Assembly: GCA_030374805.1 (NCBI GenBank)
Contig: JARGSG010000194.1
Location: 248,001 to 312,000 of the forward strand
From: Gracilaria gracilis
Lineage: Eukaryota; Rhodophyta; Florideophyceae; Gracilariales; Gracilariaceae
DNA length: 64,000 bases
Direction of reading: 5' to 3'
Made by a program: the position numbers and the translations under genes
The notes under the pieces: model-generated
Told to the model about the DNA's origin: nothing
Database searches by the model: none
The model's input: the letters and a program-made list of their open reading frames with translations, nothing else
In this document: piece by piece, positions 31,301 to 42,170 of the stretch
How the letters are laid out: every line of letters starts with the position of its first letter
Position numbering within the stretch: position 1 is the stretch's first letter

Positions 31301-33626
31301 ATGAAGTCAAATTAAGAAATTACTCGAAAGAGTTAACGTTGTTTCCCGCACGGGCACCGCTGGAGTTCGTCGCCATTGATATTCTTGGAGAATTGATTAA
31401 GACCTCTCGAGGGAACTGGTACCTACTGGTTATCACCGACAGGTTCTCTAAATTGGTTAGAACAGTGCCGCTCAAACGGATAACAGCAGCCGCTGTGGCT
31501 CAAGCGTTTGTTACCCACTGGGTCTTTGTGTATGGCCCACCGGTACAGTTACATTCCAATAACGGCTCTCAATTCACCTCGAAGTTCTTTCAAGATGTGT
31601 GTAGGATCCCGGATATTAGGATTTTATTCACTACGACTTATCATCCCCAAGCGAACGGACAAGTAGAGAGATTTAATCGAACCATCCTTAATGCTTTGAG
31701 ATCCTATGTGGCAGATCATCCCAAGACGTGGGATCAGTTCACGGGCGCTATCACGTATGCGTACAGCACCCAGGTTCATCGGGTAACGGGACTTTCACCA
31801 TTTGAGATGGTACTGTTGAGGAGACCACCTCCTCTAGCCATCGAGGCGCAGTCAACTCTTGATACGTTCCCGTCACCGGGCTTGTACCGCGATGCGTGGA
31901 AGAAATGGCTCACCAAGCTGGTACCTGCAGCACGTGCCTCTATGGACAGGGCTCACCTCGCCTACAAGCGCAACTTTGATAGCCGAATTCGGAGACCGTT
32001 GCCTAACTTACATGTAGGAGATTATGTGTTCCTTCGTAAAAAGTATTACAACCCGGAGAACGAACGCCGCCACAAGTTAGCGCCGATTGCGGATGGACCC
32101 TACAAGGTTATTTCCATGTCTGGAGACACCGTCGTGCTGGAAATTAATAACCAACACGAACGGATATCACGCGATCGCGTCTACAGGGCACCGAGCCCAC
32201 TCCAAGAATTGGTAAAGCTACTGGAAACTTGAACTAGAGTACCTGTAACACAGGAAGAAACGGAATCAAACGGGGACAGTGCGAACCGCCCGTCGATTCT
32301 TCCGCTCCAAGAACGGGGTTTATCGGACCTACTTGAGGTATCAAAGCTAGTCAAGCATAGCCCGCCCTCTCGGGCTACGCCTACGCACTCAACTCGAGTT
32401 CAACCCCCTTCTACGGCAATATCAGCGGCCGTATCGCACCCTAAGAAGGGAGAGGACTCACGTAATCGAGTTCAGGCTGCTTCGGCATCTGCTGGATTGG
32501 CTGACGTGCTTGAGCTCTCAAAGAGACAGGAGCCCGGATCGGGAATATCGCCGCTAACGCACACGCGTGTGGGATCCTCGGTCGAGGCGAATGTCAGTAA
32601 TGAAGATGAAGTGACCCTTGTGGGGAAGATAACTGTTAGTGATCAGAACCCTCGTGGGCAAGCGCCCAAGTCGTTGGCTACTTCTACGCCTCGCTCGAAA
32701 GAGGCGCAGAAGGCAAAACGTACCGAAAAGACGGTCTCCGCCGACCCATCAATGGGTCAGCGCAGCAACTAGCCCAATGGAGAGTACCTACAGTAGGTGT
32801 GGCGAAGCAGAGGATCCTTGTGGATAAGGTCGTAGAGCCTGGCTCAGAAAGGGAAGGTTATGAAAAGCATCGTGTGGCGCAGAAGCCCTCAGTAGGACAG
32901 CGCCGTGCACTGGAGATCCCCACTCAGGGTGCAACGCCACCAGATTGGCTAGCACTCTGCCACGTGGAGTAGTGCAACATGTTTCGATTGGTCGGAACTC
33001 GTCAAGTGCGCGCGCATGCGACGCAATACAGCGCCGTGGCCCGGCCAATCCGCCATCCTGCACAGGGAGTGAGCAACGCAGTATCTCCGTCGCAAGGGTT
33101 CTCCTGCGTCGAGAAGCAACTTCGCCTGGATCAGGAACGTCGTCGTTCGTTAAAGTTGATGCCCGCTGGGAAAAGAGGTTATACCACTGGACTCCGGAAG
33201 TGAATAGCTTTCACCAGAAGCCACTTTCGTGGAGATTGGCAGCCGGAAACGGAAGTTAGCCATTCCCTGTCGTGACGGTTAGCGCTCTTGTCAACGAGAC
33301 ACCCTCACCTCACCGAAGCCAGAAACCCGTTGTATCTTGCGTGTACCCGCTCCGGTTACGTATAGAAGCAAAGCCCAATGTCGGGAACAACCAAAGGAAC
33401 CGAAGACGTCGGGGTATACCCACAGGATTTTGTGGTCGATCGTATCGTGAAGCACGATGTTGCCCAGGACGGGAAAGTAATCTATCGTGTCCGTTGGTAT
33501 GGCTATCCCCCAGAGCAGGACACTTGGGAGCCAACTGAGCACCTTCAGAGGTCCAAGATCATCGCTTATCACCGAAGAACCCTGTCCGCATTACCCCCAA
33601 CTCTGGATAATGCCCAAGTGGGATAG
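28302..33626 (+). pseudogene. pol: Family B pol: protease to chromodomain, six stops
   Basis: Starts at ATG 28,302. Visible: protease DTGA just after the first stop; RT with FCIDYRK and YLDDVVVFS; RNase H with TDASANQ and HTDHSCLRW; integrase zinc domain and core from 31,015; a GPY-type module; a decayed linker; and a chromodomain (YRVRWYGYPPEQDTWEP) ending at 33,626. In-frame stops are TAG 28,563, TAA 29,707, TAA 29,737, TAA 29,938, TAA 30,280 and TAG 31,012, with one frame change between 28,876 and 29,000 and more decay after 32,232. The integrase second catalytic Asp is Asn (HSNNGSQF, codon 31,558), so this copy could not integrate even if translated. Confidence 0.9.
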
Positions 33627-34005
33627 AACTGTCACCGAAATGGGGTAGATATGGTGTGCCGCTACGCGGTACGTTGCGAGGAGCTCTAAGAAGAGAAGAG
33701 AAGACACCAACAAGGTTGGTCTTATGTTCAGTATGAACAAGGAAAGAACGCACCGAATTGTCTGTTCATCGCCGTATAACGGAACTAAGAAGTAAAAAGT
33801 AATGAAGTATCTAGGAAGATGTTGCCACGAATAGAAATGAAGTGCATCCTGGTTAGGAAATGAAAAAGGAAGAGGAAGGAAGTATGAAAGAAGATCGAAT
33901 ACGAGAAAGGTCCTACAGGAGGAGAGAAGTAATGCCAAGCTGTGGACTGATTGGTTTATCGTATCTGAGCGACAGAACTACACGCCCTCAGGCACCCTGC
34001 CCCGA

Positions 34006-35918
34006 CTACTGGTGACCAGCGTTGTTTCCGGGAGCCGGCGTCGCAATACCCCAACCCGCGGGAGCTTGAGTGCCCTCCGCAGGGACCTGTGCCGCGTCAG
34101 CGCCCGTATTCGGAACACCCACAAGGGGGATGTCGTCTTCCACCACCTCGCCATCACCATGGTCCAAAAAGGAGTCGACCCAGTCTGCTGCAGGCCCATA
34201 GTCGTCAGGAAACACGAAGCCAATCGGGTGTCCAATCGGCATAGTCCTTGGGGCCCGCATCATTGCTCTAGCATGAGTCTCGGAGATCATTTGCCGTTCC
34301 CACGGATCGTAGTACGCGAAGGTCCCCGAACGGGTGGATATTCTCCTCGGTGATCAGTCATTGCCACGAGGGCCACCTTTTGGCTGCCAGTGCACCGGAA
34401 TCCGGTCCCAATCGACGGTCTCGATAAAGCGGAGGAGCACGTGAACCTCTTCCTGGTTGGAATCGGACCCCAAGGGTATAGACAGATACTGTCGCTGGAT
34501 AATCTATCGGAGCATCGGAGGGAGATACCAGAGACGGTAATGATCGTACGTATCACACAGGAGATGTCCCGCTACGCGGGCACCCCACTCCGCCGCAAAG
34601 AGCGTCCAGTACCCAGAGCAAGGATCGTTCAACATTCTACAGCCTACATAGTAGAGGCATGGAGGAAGTTCGGCGTAGCACCCTCGCGGGACCTCGACAT
34701 TCGCCCACCAGCTGGGAAGCGCAGCGTATCGCCCCGGCAGGGAGTTGTAGCGCAATCGCTCAGCCTCCAAGTGTGGATACAGAATCAGGAACCCTCGACG
34801 GGACTGCAAGCTTCGCTCGAACTAAACACGGCGCTCAAAGCTCCACAAGAAATCATTGGATGATCGCCGAAGGTATCGGAATTCCGCCCGAAGAAGGGGA
34901 CGACTCCAGAGAAGCAAACCATCGACCACGTTCGGTACCTCAGCTCTATGGGGAGATTTTTTGAACTCCGCTAATGCGTATTCGTAGGATCTCTCGCCGA
35001 AAGTTCGGAAATGTGACACGTCAAAGTTGAACCGCAACGGTACCAAGTGATCCGATCGAACACGGCTAGTTGTTTCATGGGCAGCACGATGCCACAGTGC
35101 CCTAGTGCGACTAAGGATCACCGCCCGCACAGAACAGGTACAGGGGATCGACCGCCACACGGGGACGCCAGCTTCTGGACCGCACTACTTTGCGATGGAG
35201 CCCCCCTGGGAAGTAACCGTTCTCAGCATACGAGTCAATAAGAGCCTCGTCGGCTACGGCCGTCGGATGGAACCAAGTTGCACGACAATACACCTCGCCA
35301 TGCTGCCGAGGCCGTCTGAAACGGAGACTTTCCAAGCTGATCCAGCCCCTGGCATTGACCGTTAACGGCATCGCTTGCTCGGAGTCCCCGACGCTGCATC
35401 GACATCGGGAGCCTGAGGAGGCGCCGCGGGGTCGTAGCCTTGCGAGGATTGTCAAGGTTGAGCGCTCTGTTGGGAGAAGTAGCCAGGAGGTTGGTAACCA
35501 GATGGATGGTACTGCGGCTGAGCGTGAGAACCTATTTGAGAGAGGGGCATCGAGTTAAACCGGCCGAAGTATCCGGACGAGCCTGCCCTTTGGTAAGGAG
35601 ACTGCTGATACCCCGAGGGTTGATGAGCTGGCACCATAGCGTGGGACGAATGGAACTGAGATGACGCCTGCGGAGGAGGTTGTTGAAAGCCTAAGTAGGA
35701 AAGGTTTTCATAGGGAGCAGCACTCGAAGAACCCGCCTGTGAGGCACTCGAGGAAGCGTTCCCCGGAAGCGGTTAGTCGCGAAAGAATTAATGCCTGCGG
35801 TAGGAGAGAAGGTTGGAGATGGCAGTTTTTGCCGCGAAGTCGGAGAAGAGTGAGGTCGTGTACCACGCGTTGGTTCAGGAAGCTGTGAAGGTATTGCCGA
35901 TTTCTTGGAGTCTGCCAT
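34006..35918 (-). pseudogene. Antisense ORF of family B, homologous to that of element A
   Basis: Reads on the reverse strand from about 35,918 to 34,006, between the chromodomain and the 3' LTR. Blocks shared with element A, in order: SGYFGRFNSMPLSQ; CRATWFHPTAVADEALIDSYA; RAEFRYLRR; VEVPRGCYAELPP; DPCSGYW; YDHYRLWYLPP; a SIPLG..EEV stretch; IGHPIGFVFPDDYG; and an acidic, Pro/Ala-rich end. Several frame changes and a TAG near 34,500 break it. The first possible ATG is 74 bp from the 3' LTR, so a promoter near or in the LTR could drive it. No known domain; not env-like, as no membrane segment is seen. Confidence 0.7.
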
Positions 35919-35978
35919 TCTGAGGATCAGTATTTACGTAAGGCGCCTTCCCGCCGACCAAAGCGCGAACCCTTGGCT

Positions 35979-35991
35979 AAGGAGGGAGAGA
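35979..35991 (+). other. Polypurine tract of family B
   Basis: AAGGAGGGAGAGA abuts the 3' LTR start TGTGGAGC. This is the usual primer for plus-strand DNA. Confidence 0.75.
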
Positions 35992-36988
35992 TGTGGAGCA
36001 ATGGCAATCCGATATCGGCACAATGAAGGTTCTAATAATGGAGCTCTCTCCATTGAGTCCTGGCGTGTCAGACTATGAATATGGACCCCGTTTCGGCTGA
36101 AATTGGATATATTGTTGGGGCGTACCTTTTTAAGTGAATCGGGGATAGAATCTATGAAATAGGTGTACAGTAGGGCCTTGTGGCATATTTGTCCAAATAC
36201 TTGGCGTCACACCCGCTGGGCGGATACTTTGGCACCCTGACACTGGGTTGTTCACGTGTAGAGCCTTCGTCGGAGTGCGCAGCACTAGATACAGTAGGTA
36301 GTATATATGCTCGAGCGATCTCGTCCTGGAGCCACTAAGTGAAACTCACCTGAGTCGTATCTTCTTCCTGAAGTACGTGGTCTTCATCCCGAAAGCTGGG
36401 CTATGGTTGCCACTGCCTACGTAGGTTCACGACTCCTCTAAGGAGAGTAATCACCACTAAGCTCGGTACAATCACCCCTCAGGGTCCCTGAGGAAGTTCT
36501 TTACTACCAGTTTCTGGCTTGTTTCGCCAATTACCCCAGTATCAGGTTGTATTTGTTGTCGGTCACCGAGGTACCGGATCGTTGTTCAGTTCATCGTTTT
36601 CCTGGTGCAGGTCTCGCTTCCGCCTTTGTATAGAGTTATATTTGGACACACGTGTGTTTGTGTCTCGTTCCGCTATCGGCCCTGTCTCCGCCGTTGGCCC
36701 GGGCCGTAGCTTCGCTCGCGTGGTTCTCCGTAGAAGCACTACACCGTCTTACGGCACCGATCGTTCCACTTCTGGACTCGTTCTTTCTTGATCCATCGCT
36801 GGTTATTCCTCCCTACGCCCACGCTCTTCTTTACCTCTGCAGGTTATTCCAGTACCATCTCTGGTTTACACCCGGCTGCCACGCGGCACGCGCACGGGCA
36901 GAGGGCTCTACTTTTGAGTTCTCACTTTTGTGGGAGCAGGACTCGGATACCCTGGTGGACACGTACTCTCTTTGGGATTTGCTCTACA
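35992..36988 (+). repeat. 3' LTR, family B
   Basis: 997 bp, ending TTTGCTCTACA. It contains the same internal blocks as the 5' LTR and the antisense partial LTR at 8,284 (for example CACTGTCAGGGTGCC on the opposite strand there). Confidence 0.9.
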
Positions 36989-38296
36989 GGAATCCACTAC
37001 GGATATTGGTCATCGTTACAGACTTGCTGTAGGCGTCTTTTATGCACCGTTCCACGTCAAACGCGTCGAGAACTATTTTTTCTCGTGCGGCTCTGTGAAC
37101 CGCGGCTTGCAGATATGACTTGAACGAAGAAAAGACCCCGACAACGAATGGTTGCAACACATGTGGAGTGTGTGAAGGCAACCCTACTGCAATCACCTTG
37201 TTCTCTTTAAGGGAAGCAGGGCATTTAATTGCAAATGCGCACTATACGCGTCAAGCACGAGCAATGCGTGCTCTCCTTCGTTCCGAAATTGACATAACTC
37301 CTCAAAAAATTGGCGGCCACGTGGCCAAACACAGAGGTGTCAACACCAGCAGGGTCTCTTTGGTAGAGGTTGCATTTCGGAAGTACAGAATGAAGGAATT
37401 GATATCCCCATTATCCTTTAAAAATCGAGCAATTTTTCCAGGATACACAATAACAGGTGGTAATGTGTCTCCGGCAGCAGATAAAACTGGCATTACCGTC
37501 ACGTGGTCCAGATTTCCTTTCGTTCTGACCATGCTTTGGATCAATCTAGTTGACGTTGGACCTATTACTTTTCGAGGACTCTGGTGAACGATCTTGGCGG
37601 AGCTTACTCCGATTTGGTAAACGTTCCATATGTGGTGCAAGCTTAGAATTCGGTAACGTTCCATGTCTGCATTTGGCCGAGTGATATGCATGGACAGAGT
37701 GAGTTTGGACACTGCTTGGATTCGTCTTTCGTCGATGACCTGAACAGACTTAAACTGCACTTCAGGATGTATTCGGAGAAAGTAGCGCATTCACCGCGGA
37801 CCTGATCTACCGTTAGTCAAACGTCTTGCTATTTGCCTCCGTCTGTCAGATAGAAACGTTGAAATAAAATTTTCAACAAAGTCAAAAAACGTTATTCTCG
37901 TAAGTGATTTTTCATTCTGGCGTACTCCTTCACAGCTCTGATGATTAAGTCTTCTTCTTTTTTTTGAAGTGCATAGGGTCGTCCTGGTTCTTCGGAATTT
38001 ATATTCATGTTCTCCGGCTGTTGAGGTTCTGCTCGAGGGCAGTTGTTGTTCCACTTATTTCAATTTCTGTGCAAAGAAGAACTTGGTATTTGAAAGTTAT
38101 CGGATGTTTCGTTGATCGAACAATTGCTGTTTTTGGAGATGTAAAACAGTGCTTCCTGGAATGTAGACAATGCGTATGTCGGTTTGTTGGAGTATGTCGG
38201 TTTGTTGGAGTCCGCATTGATCAAGTCTATAGCGCTTTTGAGCAGCATGCTATCCAGATCATTGCTACATTGCGTTGCAATAAAGATCGCAATCAC
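36989..38296 (-). pseudogene. Decayed pogo/Tigger-type (DDE_1, CENP-B-like) transposase
   Basis: The reverse strand first shows a pipsqueak-type helix-turn-helix (STFQEALFYISKNSNCSIN..IPSSSLHR). The second DNA-binding region ends in MRYFLRIHPEV, and then come VMPVLSAAGDTLPPVIVYPGK, LVLDAYSAHL and LPSHTPHVLQPFVVGVF. These are hallmarks of the DDE_1 family. Breaks: a frame change near 38,060, a TGA at 37,791 where the family has Trp, further frameshifts near 37,200-37,300, and truncation at the family B LTR. The first catalytic Asp (HIWNVYQIG, normally a DE pair) and the third (PFVVGVF, normally LDVG) are lost. An 18-bp tandem duplication at about 38,172-38,207 repeats six residues. Confidence 0.85.
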
Positions 38297-38818
38297 AAAA
38301 GAGCTTCTAAAATGAGTTGTCTTGGTGGTCAGAGGTTGGTTTGCACTGCAGAGCTTTTGTTCTTGTTCTTATAGAAGTTTTACAAAGATTTGGAGCCATA
38401 TTGTGTCTTTAGCTACGATCGGAGATTGTAATGAAATACGATATCTGCACAAGTCATTGGTGAAGATGTTTAGAATCCTACACGGAGATTTGATGTCTCA
38501 CAGCGTGTGTTCAATAGTTTTGTACGGATTTGACATATCCGGAAAGCTCATAGCGGTTACTTGCTACGTCTAGTCTCAATGCTTGACATCGTATGTAGTT
38601 GCGCGAGAAATCGGGCAATCATGATGCGGCGGCCTGTCTTTCTCACAGACAAGGAGGTTGTTTCGCCGAAAACACTTCAAAATATGTATCCCACATTAGA
38701 GCACATATCCCAACATTGCGGCACCCTACGTTACCAACGGTACCGTCGGTACCCCTGTAACGGGAAACAGTGAATCTGTAGATAGCCAATAAGGTCAACC
38801 CACGTTGGTAACCTTTTC
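38297..38818. other. Intergenic, no gene seen
   Basis: No supported gene. It contains a dense copy of the recurring motif, TTACCAACGGTACCGTCGGTACC split over 38,731-38,753, and a further related ACGTTGGTAACC near 38,802. Confidence 0.5.
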
Positions 38819-38858
38819 AGTTTCCGTCTGCAGCCCCAACTGCCCGCAGACGGAAACT
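38819..38858. other. Perfect 13-bp hairpin after the stop of the downstream ORF
   Basis: AGTTTCCGTCTGC (38,819-38,831) and GCAGACGGAAACT (38,846-38,858) pair fully around a 14-base loop. It begins seven bases after the stop of the reverse-strand ORF 39,266-38,865. It may act in 3'-end formation or RNA stability, or be a remnant of an inverted repeat. Confidence 0.6.
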
Positions 38859-38864
38859 AAATCA

Positions 38865-39266
38865 CTAAACCGTTTGAATACTCTCTTTATGTGGATCCGC
38901 CAATAGTGCATCGACGGTAGATCCATGCCATTCGAAACTGCTCCTCGTGAGGGCTGTAGTTGCTGGCCAACACAATGAGTCACGGCGAGACTCATTGCAG
39001 ATTGCACGCAACAGTTGCTTTGCCAGCTTTGTCCTGTGAACGTGTTTCGAACGGGTGGCATTCTTGAATCGAACTGGGAGATCTAATGGCGAGTTGTATT
39101 TCGTTCGTAACCTGTAGAAAGATTGGATGACGGCTGATAGTCCAGCGACACAGTTGGACTGAACTATTTGTTCCATAATAACATCCTCTACATCATCCTC
39201 GTTTACGGCAGCGACCGAATCTTTCAAAACGTGCTGCAACTCCGTGATTGCATCTTGTGCAGTCAT
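38865..39266 (-). CDS. ORF overlapping the ankyrin gene by four bases, unknown
   Basis: 133 residues, helical and charged, with no recognised domain. Its ATG shares bases with the TGA of the ankyrin ORF (ATGA on the reverse strand). An A8 run lies just before. A -1 slip there would fuse the two ORFs into one protein of about 350 residues; reinitiation after the stop would give two. A single-base error or mutation in the A run would also explain it. I read it as the C-terminal part of the ankyrin gene in either case. Confidence 0.5.
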   Translation of the reverse strand: MTAQDAITELQHVLKDSVAAVNEDDVEDVIMEQIVQSNCVAGLSAVIQSFYRLRTKYNSPLDLPVRFKNATRSKHVHRTKLAKQLLRAICNESRRDSLCWPATTALTRSSFEWHGSTVDALLADPHKESIQTV

Positions 39267-39919
39267 TGTTTTTTTTCCCCAGATTGGGAGCTAGAGACAA
39301 GATCAAGAAACTTCTCCCGCAGTTCTGCAATCTGCGGGGAAGGAAGGAAACGGAAGAGAGACGGCTCGGTCCACATCTTCTCTGGCACATCGCTGTGCTC
39401 ATGCAGCAGCGACAGAGGGGTATGTTTTTCGTGGTTCCTTTTGAACGTGTCAGTGCCAGCGCGCCAGAGACAGAGCGCCGCGCGATCTTCGATGGCACTG
39501 GCAGCTTTGTGAAGCGGCGTATTACCTTCATCGTCAGTGCTGTCAATTTCAGCTCCGTGGGCCAGCATCCCTTCTACTATTTCGACGCTTCCCATTGAAG
39601 CGGCTACGTGCAAAACGGCGCCGAAAGCCTTTGTTTGGTTGACGTTGGCGCCGCGGACTAACAGCGCTTGCACTACATGTGCACGTCTTTCTCGAGTGGC
39701 ATAGAGCAATGGCGTAACGCCAAAATCATCGGTGGCGTTTATATCCACTCCCTCTGCTACCAGCGCTTCGACGACAGTGGAGTGACCATTACGAGCCGCA
39801 TACATCAATGCGGTGTGACCATCCTTTCCCGGGCTGTCTACCTCCAGATCGTGTGCAAGCCTCTTCACTTGTCGCAAATCGCCGCGCTTTGCGGCTTTGT
39901 GCAAATCGCCGCCGGGCAT
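39263..39919 (-). CDS. Ankyrin-repeat protein
   Basis: 218 residues from ATG 39,919 (the open frame continues upstream only to a TTG). Five ankyrin repeats cover residues ~5-165. Characteristic pieces are DLHKAAKRGDLRQVKRL, GHTALMYAARNGHSTVVEALV, GVTPLLYATRERRAHVVQALL, GAVLHVAASMGSVEIVEGML and GNTPLHKAASA. Such repeats bind partner proteins. No enzymatic domain is attached. The last codons read Gly-Glu-Lys-Lys-Gln-stop, the Lys codons lying in an A8 run, and overlap the next ORF. No introns. Confidence 0.85.
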   Translation of the reverse strand: MPGGDLHKAAKRGDLRQVKRLAHDLEVDSPGKDGHTALMYAARNGHSTVVEALVAEGVDINATDDFGVTPLLYATRERRAHVVQALLVRGANVNQTKAFGAVLHVAASMGSVEIVEGMLAHGAEIDSTDDEGNTPLHKAASAIEDRAALCLWRAGTDTFKRNHEKHTPLSLLHEHSDVPEKMWTEPSLFRFLPSPQIAELREKFLDLVSSSQSGEKKQ

Positions 39920-40205
39920 GGACGCGTGCGGATGTTGGAACCTAATTGTTTCCTGTGGCGTGCTGCGCAAGCTTTCCGTTCGTATCAAGGCGTAACCGCT
40001 TTGTGATGATGGTAGACGAACGGAAGCCCGACGTATTGCGCGTTTCGTATCCGTGAGCTGGTTTGTGCTGTGAAACAGCTCAGACTCTGGCTTAAAACTC
40101 TACTGTGATAATTGAAAAAGATTGATTTGGGCTAATAGACGAGCGGAACACGAACCGTGCATAAAGTCTAATCCAACCGCGTATGTTTCGTAGGTAAAGC
40201 TATTG

Positions 40206-41105
40206 TATCCGTCCAACCCTTAAATTGGCAGAAATCCTTAAATCGACAAGGCCCAAAAGGCACTGTATTGACAATTTTTGCCGTTCGGTCCAGAGCATGA
40301 AAGTGTTCGGTAGTGAACCTTTTATAACTCACCAAAAAGCTGGTTTTCGCTACATACTAGAGTGTTGCCGTGAAGAGCAGAACTCTACCTCACCTTGAAA
40401 CTACTTTTTTGATAAAAAAAACCACTAGGTACATCCGTAACGTATTAATCTTTGAGCCTAATGCGTAACATAGGTCTGACATGATAACAACTTAGAAACA
40501 TCTGAGAGTAAAACTTATCTGCAAAATATCTTCTTCTGGCTTTTTTCTTCGGTCCTCAAACGCATCAACATTGCAAAATGGTCTTGTATTGAGGCTATAT
40601 GGGATACATTTAGATCTGAACAAGTGACAAATCTAAAAACATTTAAAAAGTTTTGTAGTACCTGTTAGGCTTCTATACTTAAGATACAAAACATTTACTA
40701 TATCTACTACTCACTAGAAAGTAAGAGAACCAGTTTTTACTAGTGAAAACTTGAGTAGAAGCGGTCAGGAGGCAGTGAGATAACACATGAAATCTGGAGA
40801 AGATTGAAACCTGGCAGTTCGCTGCAAAAAAACTGCATTTTAATTGGATAAAAGACTGCAAATGCCTTGTCGATTTTGGGAAACGTCGATTTCAGGGTGC
40901 TAGAGAGGGGTGATTGTTATGCAAATCTTACCAGTTCTATCCTAACATGAATACCGATATTCTCAGTAGGTCTAGCTGTTTGTTTTACTAATAGATTAAG
41001 CTTCTAATGGGCAGAAATAGTGGTTTGGTTCCGGAGATACGGCCTTTCTACAAAAAAGTCCCAAAATTTTGGGCTGCCTTGTCGATTTAAGGTATGGACA
41101 TATAG
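40206..41105. mobile_element. Non-autonomous TIR element (MITE-like), about 0.9 kb
   Basis: Outer ends TATCCGTCCAACCCTTAAAT (40,206) and, reverse-complemented from 41,105, TATATGTCCATACCTTAAAT match at 16 of 20. Inside, CCTTAAATCGACAAGGC (40,236-40,252) has a perfect inverted partner at 41,077-41,093. The interior is AT-rich with no gene. The TA at each edge would be a mariner/pogo-type target duplication. A decayed pogo-type transposase lies 2 kb away and could be the family's source. Confidence 0.6.
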
Positions 41106-41623
41106 GTACCTACGACACCCACAACGATGAAGACCGCACCGTGACTTGTAAAGGAGCATTTCTCATTGCCTTTGGAGAGATGCAGGGAATGCGGTGCGGT
41201 ATCTGATTTGTTCAATACGCACATCAATTTTTGGGTCTTTGCTTAGCGGGAAGCACATAACTTCCTCGTCGCGAGTACTCTATCTGAATTGGCGGCGTTA
41301 TTCAGCTGTGCTGGATGAATATTCTAGAGATCTAACTGGAAAGCAAGAAAACAGAAAGAAGGCGTACACTGCAATGTTACATTGCCAAATGCTATTGCGG
41401 TGAATGAGGATTGACCTTCCCGGCCTCTGCTTTGATAGTACCGTCTACACAAAACGCCTCCTAAACTCTTGAAAACGAGGAATATGAAAAGCAGAATTTA
41501 ATTAAGCTTGCAGAAACATGTTGAGAGTAAATCACTAAAGAGATTTTCTCCAAGCGACTTGGTTCATTGATATCCATCCATATGGCGTATATGAACTGCA
41601 CCCTTTATGAATCCCACAAAGGA

Positions 41624-42058
41624 TTAGAGATCACACTGGTCCTTCTCAATGGCATCCCTGAGTTGAGCGGCGGCATTAGCAATGCCCGAATTCGTGCAGA
41701 ACGCATCTCGAAGGGACTGCGGAAGGTCATATTCGGACCTCTGATACCAGCAGTAATCCCTCTCCCTGGGGAACTCTGGAGCCTTGACAGCTCCAGTTCC
41801 CATATCGTTTACGTTGCGGGGCCAGCCGCGATATCCATTGTTTCCAATCGTAGCTGAGTGCACATATAAGTCGGCATAGCCGCTCGTGCCCGTGTTCAGA
41901 ACGATTTTGCAGCCACCAACGGGGCTCTTGACTCCGTATGCGAACAACGCTTCAGGGGTGAGAGACAGGTAAAAGCTCTTTGTGAGATGGGTGGCGGCGG
42001 CGGATGCTATGGCGCTGAGAAGCAGAAAGGCCATCACGATCGGTGCCTTGGTCATCAT
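41624..42058 (-). CDS. Small secreted four-cysteine protein, paralogue 3
   Basis: 144 residues from ATG 42,058, aligned with the starts of paralogues 1 and 2. The open frame extends upstream only to a GTG. Signal peptide MMTKAPIVMAFLLLSAIAS; then LTPEALFAYG, GGCKIVL, YADLYVHSATIG, YRGWPRN, GAVKAPEFPRERDYCWY and FCTNSGIANAAAQLRDAIE. All four cysteines are kept at the same places, as is the total length, which suggests selection on structure. Expressed sequence would be extracellular. Function unknown. Confidence 0.85.
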   Translation of the reverse strand: MMTKAPIVMAFLLLSAIASAAATHLTKSFYLSLTPEALFAYGVKSPVGGCKIVLNTGTSGYADLYVHSATIGNNGYRGWPRNVNDMGTGAVKAPEFPRERDYCWYQRSEYDLPQSLRDAFCTNSGIANAAAQLRDAIEKDQCDL

Positions 42059-42170
42059 GTTGAAGAAATAAGATAGTTTGATGGATTGGTATTCAGAACG
42101 GAAGTTGTAGTTTAGTCGAACTTGTGTGGCATGAGGGACACCACTATGGGAGGTAAAGCGCCGAGCAGAC

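Larger units (their letters stand above)
25050..36988 (+). mobile_element. Complete but decayed Ty3/Gypsy chromodomain retrotransposon, family B
   Basis: 11.9 kb. Two 997-bp LTRs with TGTGGAGC..GCTCTACA ends enclose gag, pol, a chromodomain, an antisense gene and a polypurine tract. The LTRs have diverged noticeably (many substitutions and short gaps) and pol holds six stops, so the insertion is old. No 5-bp target duplication is visible (left AAGAG, right GGAAT), and the two flanks belong to unrelated remnants. The protein order matches element A, to which it is a distant sister. Confidence 0.9.

Noticed and set aside
37120..37587. Forward-strand ORF of 155 codons
   Set aside because: It lies opposite the pogo-type transposase, whose reverse-strand motifs are unmistakable.
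38172..38207. CRISPR-like or satellite repeat
   Set aside because: Only two adjacent 18-bp copies, inside the helix-turn-helix coding region of the decayed transposase; a simple local duplication.
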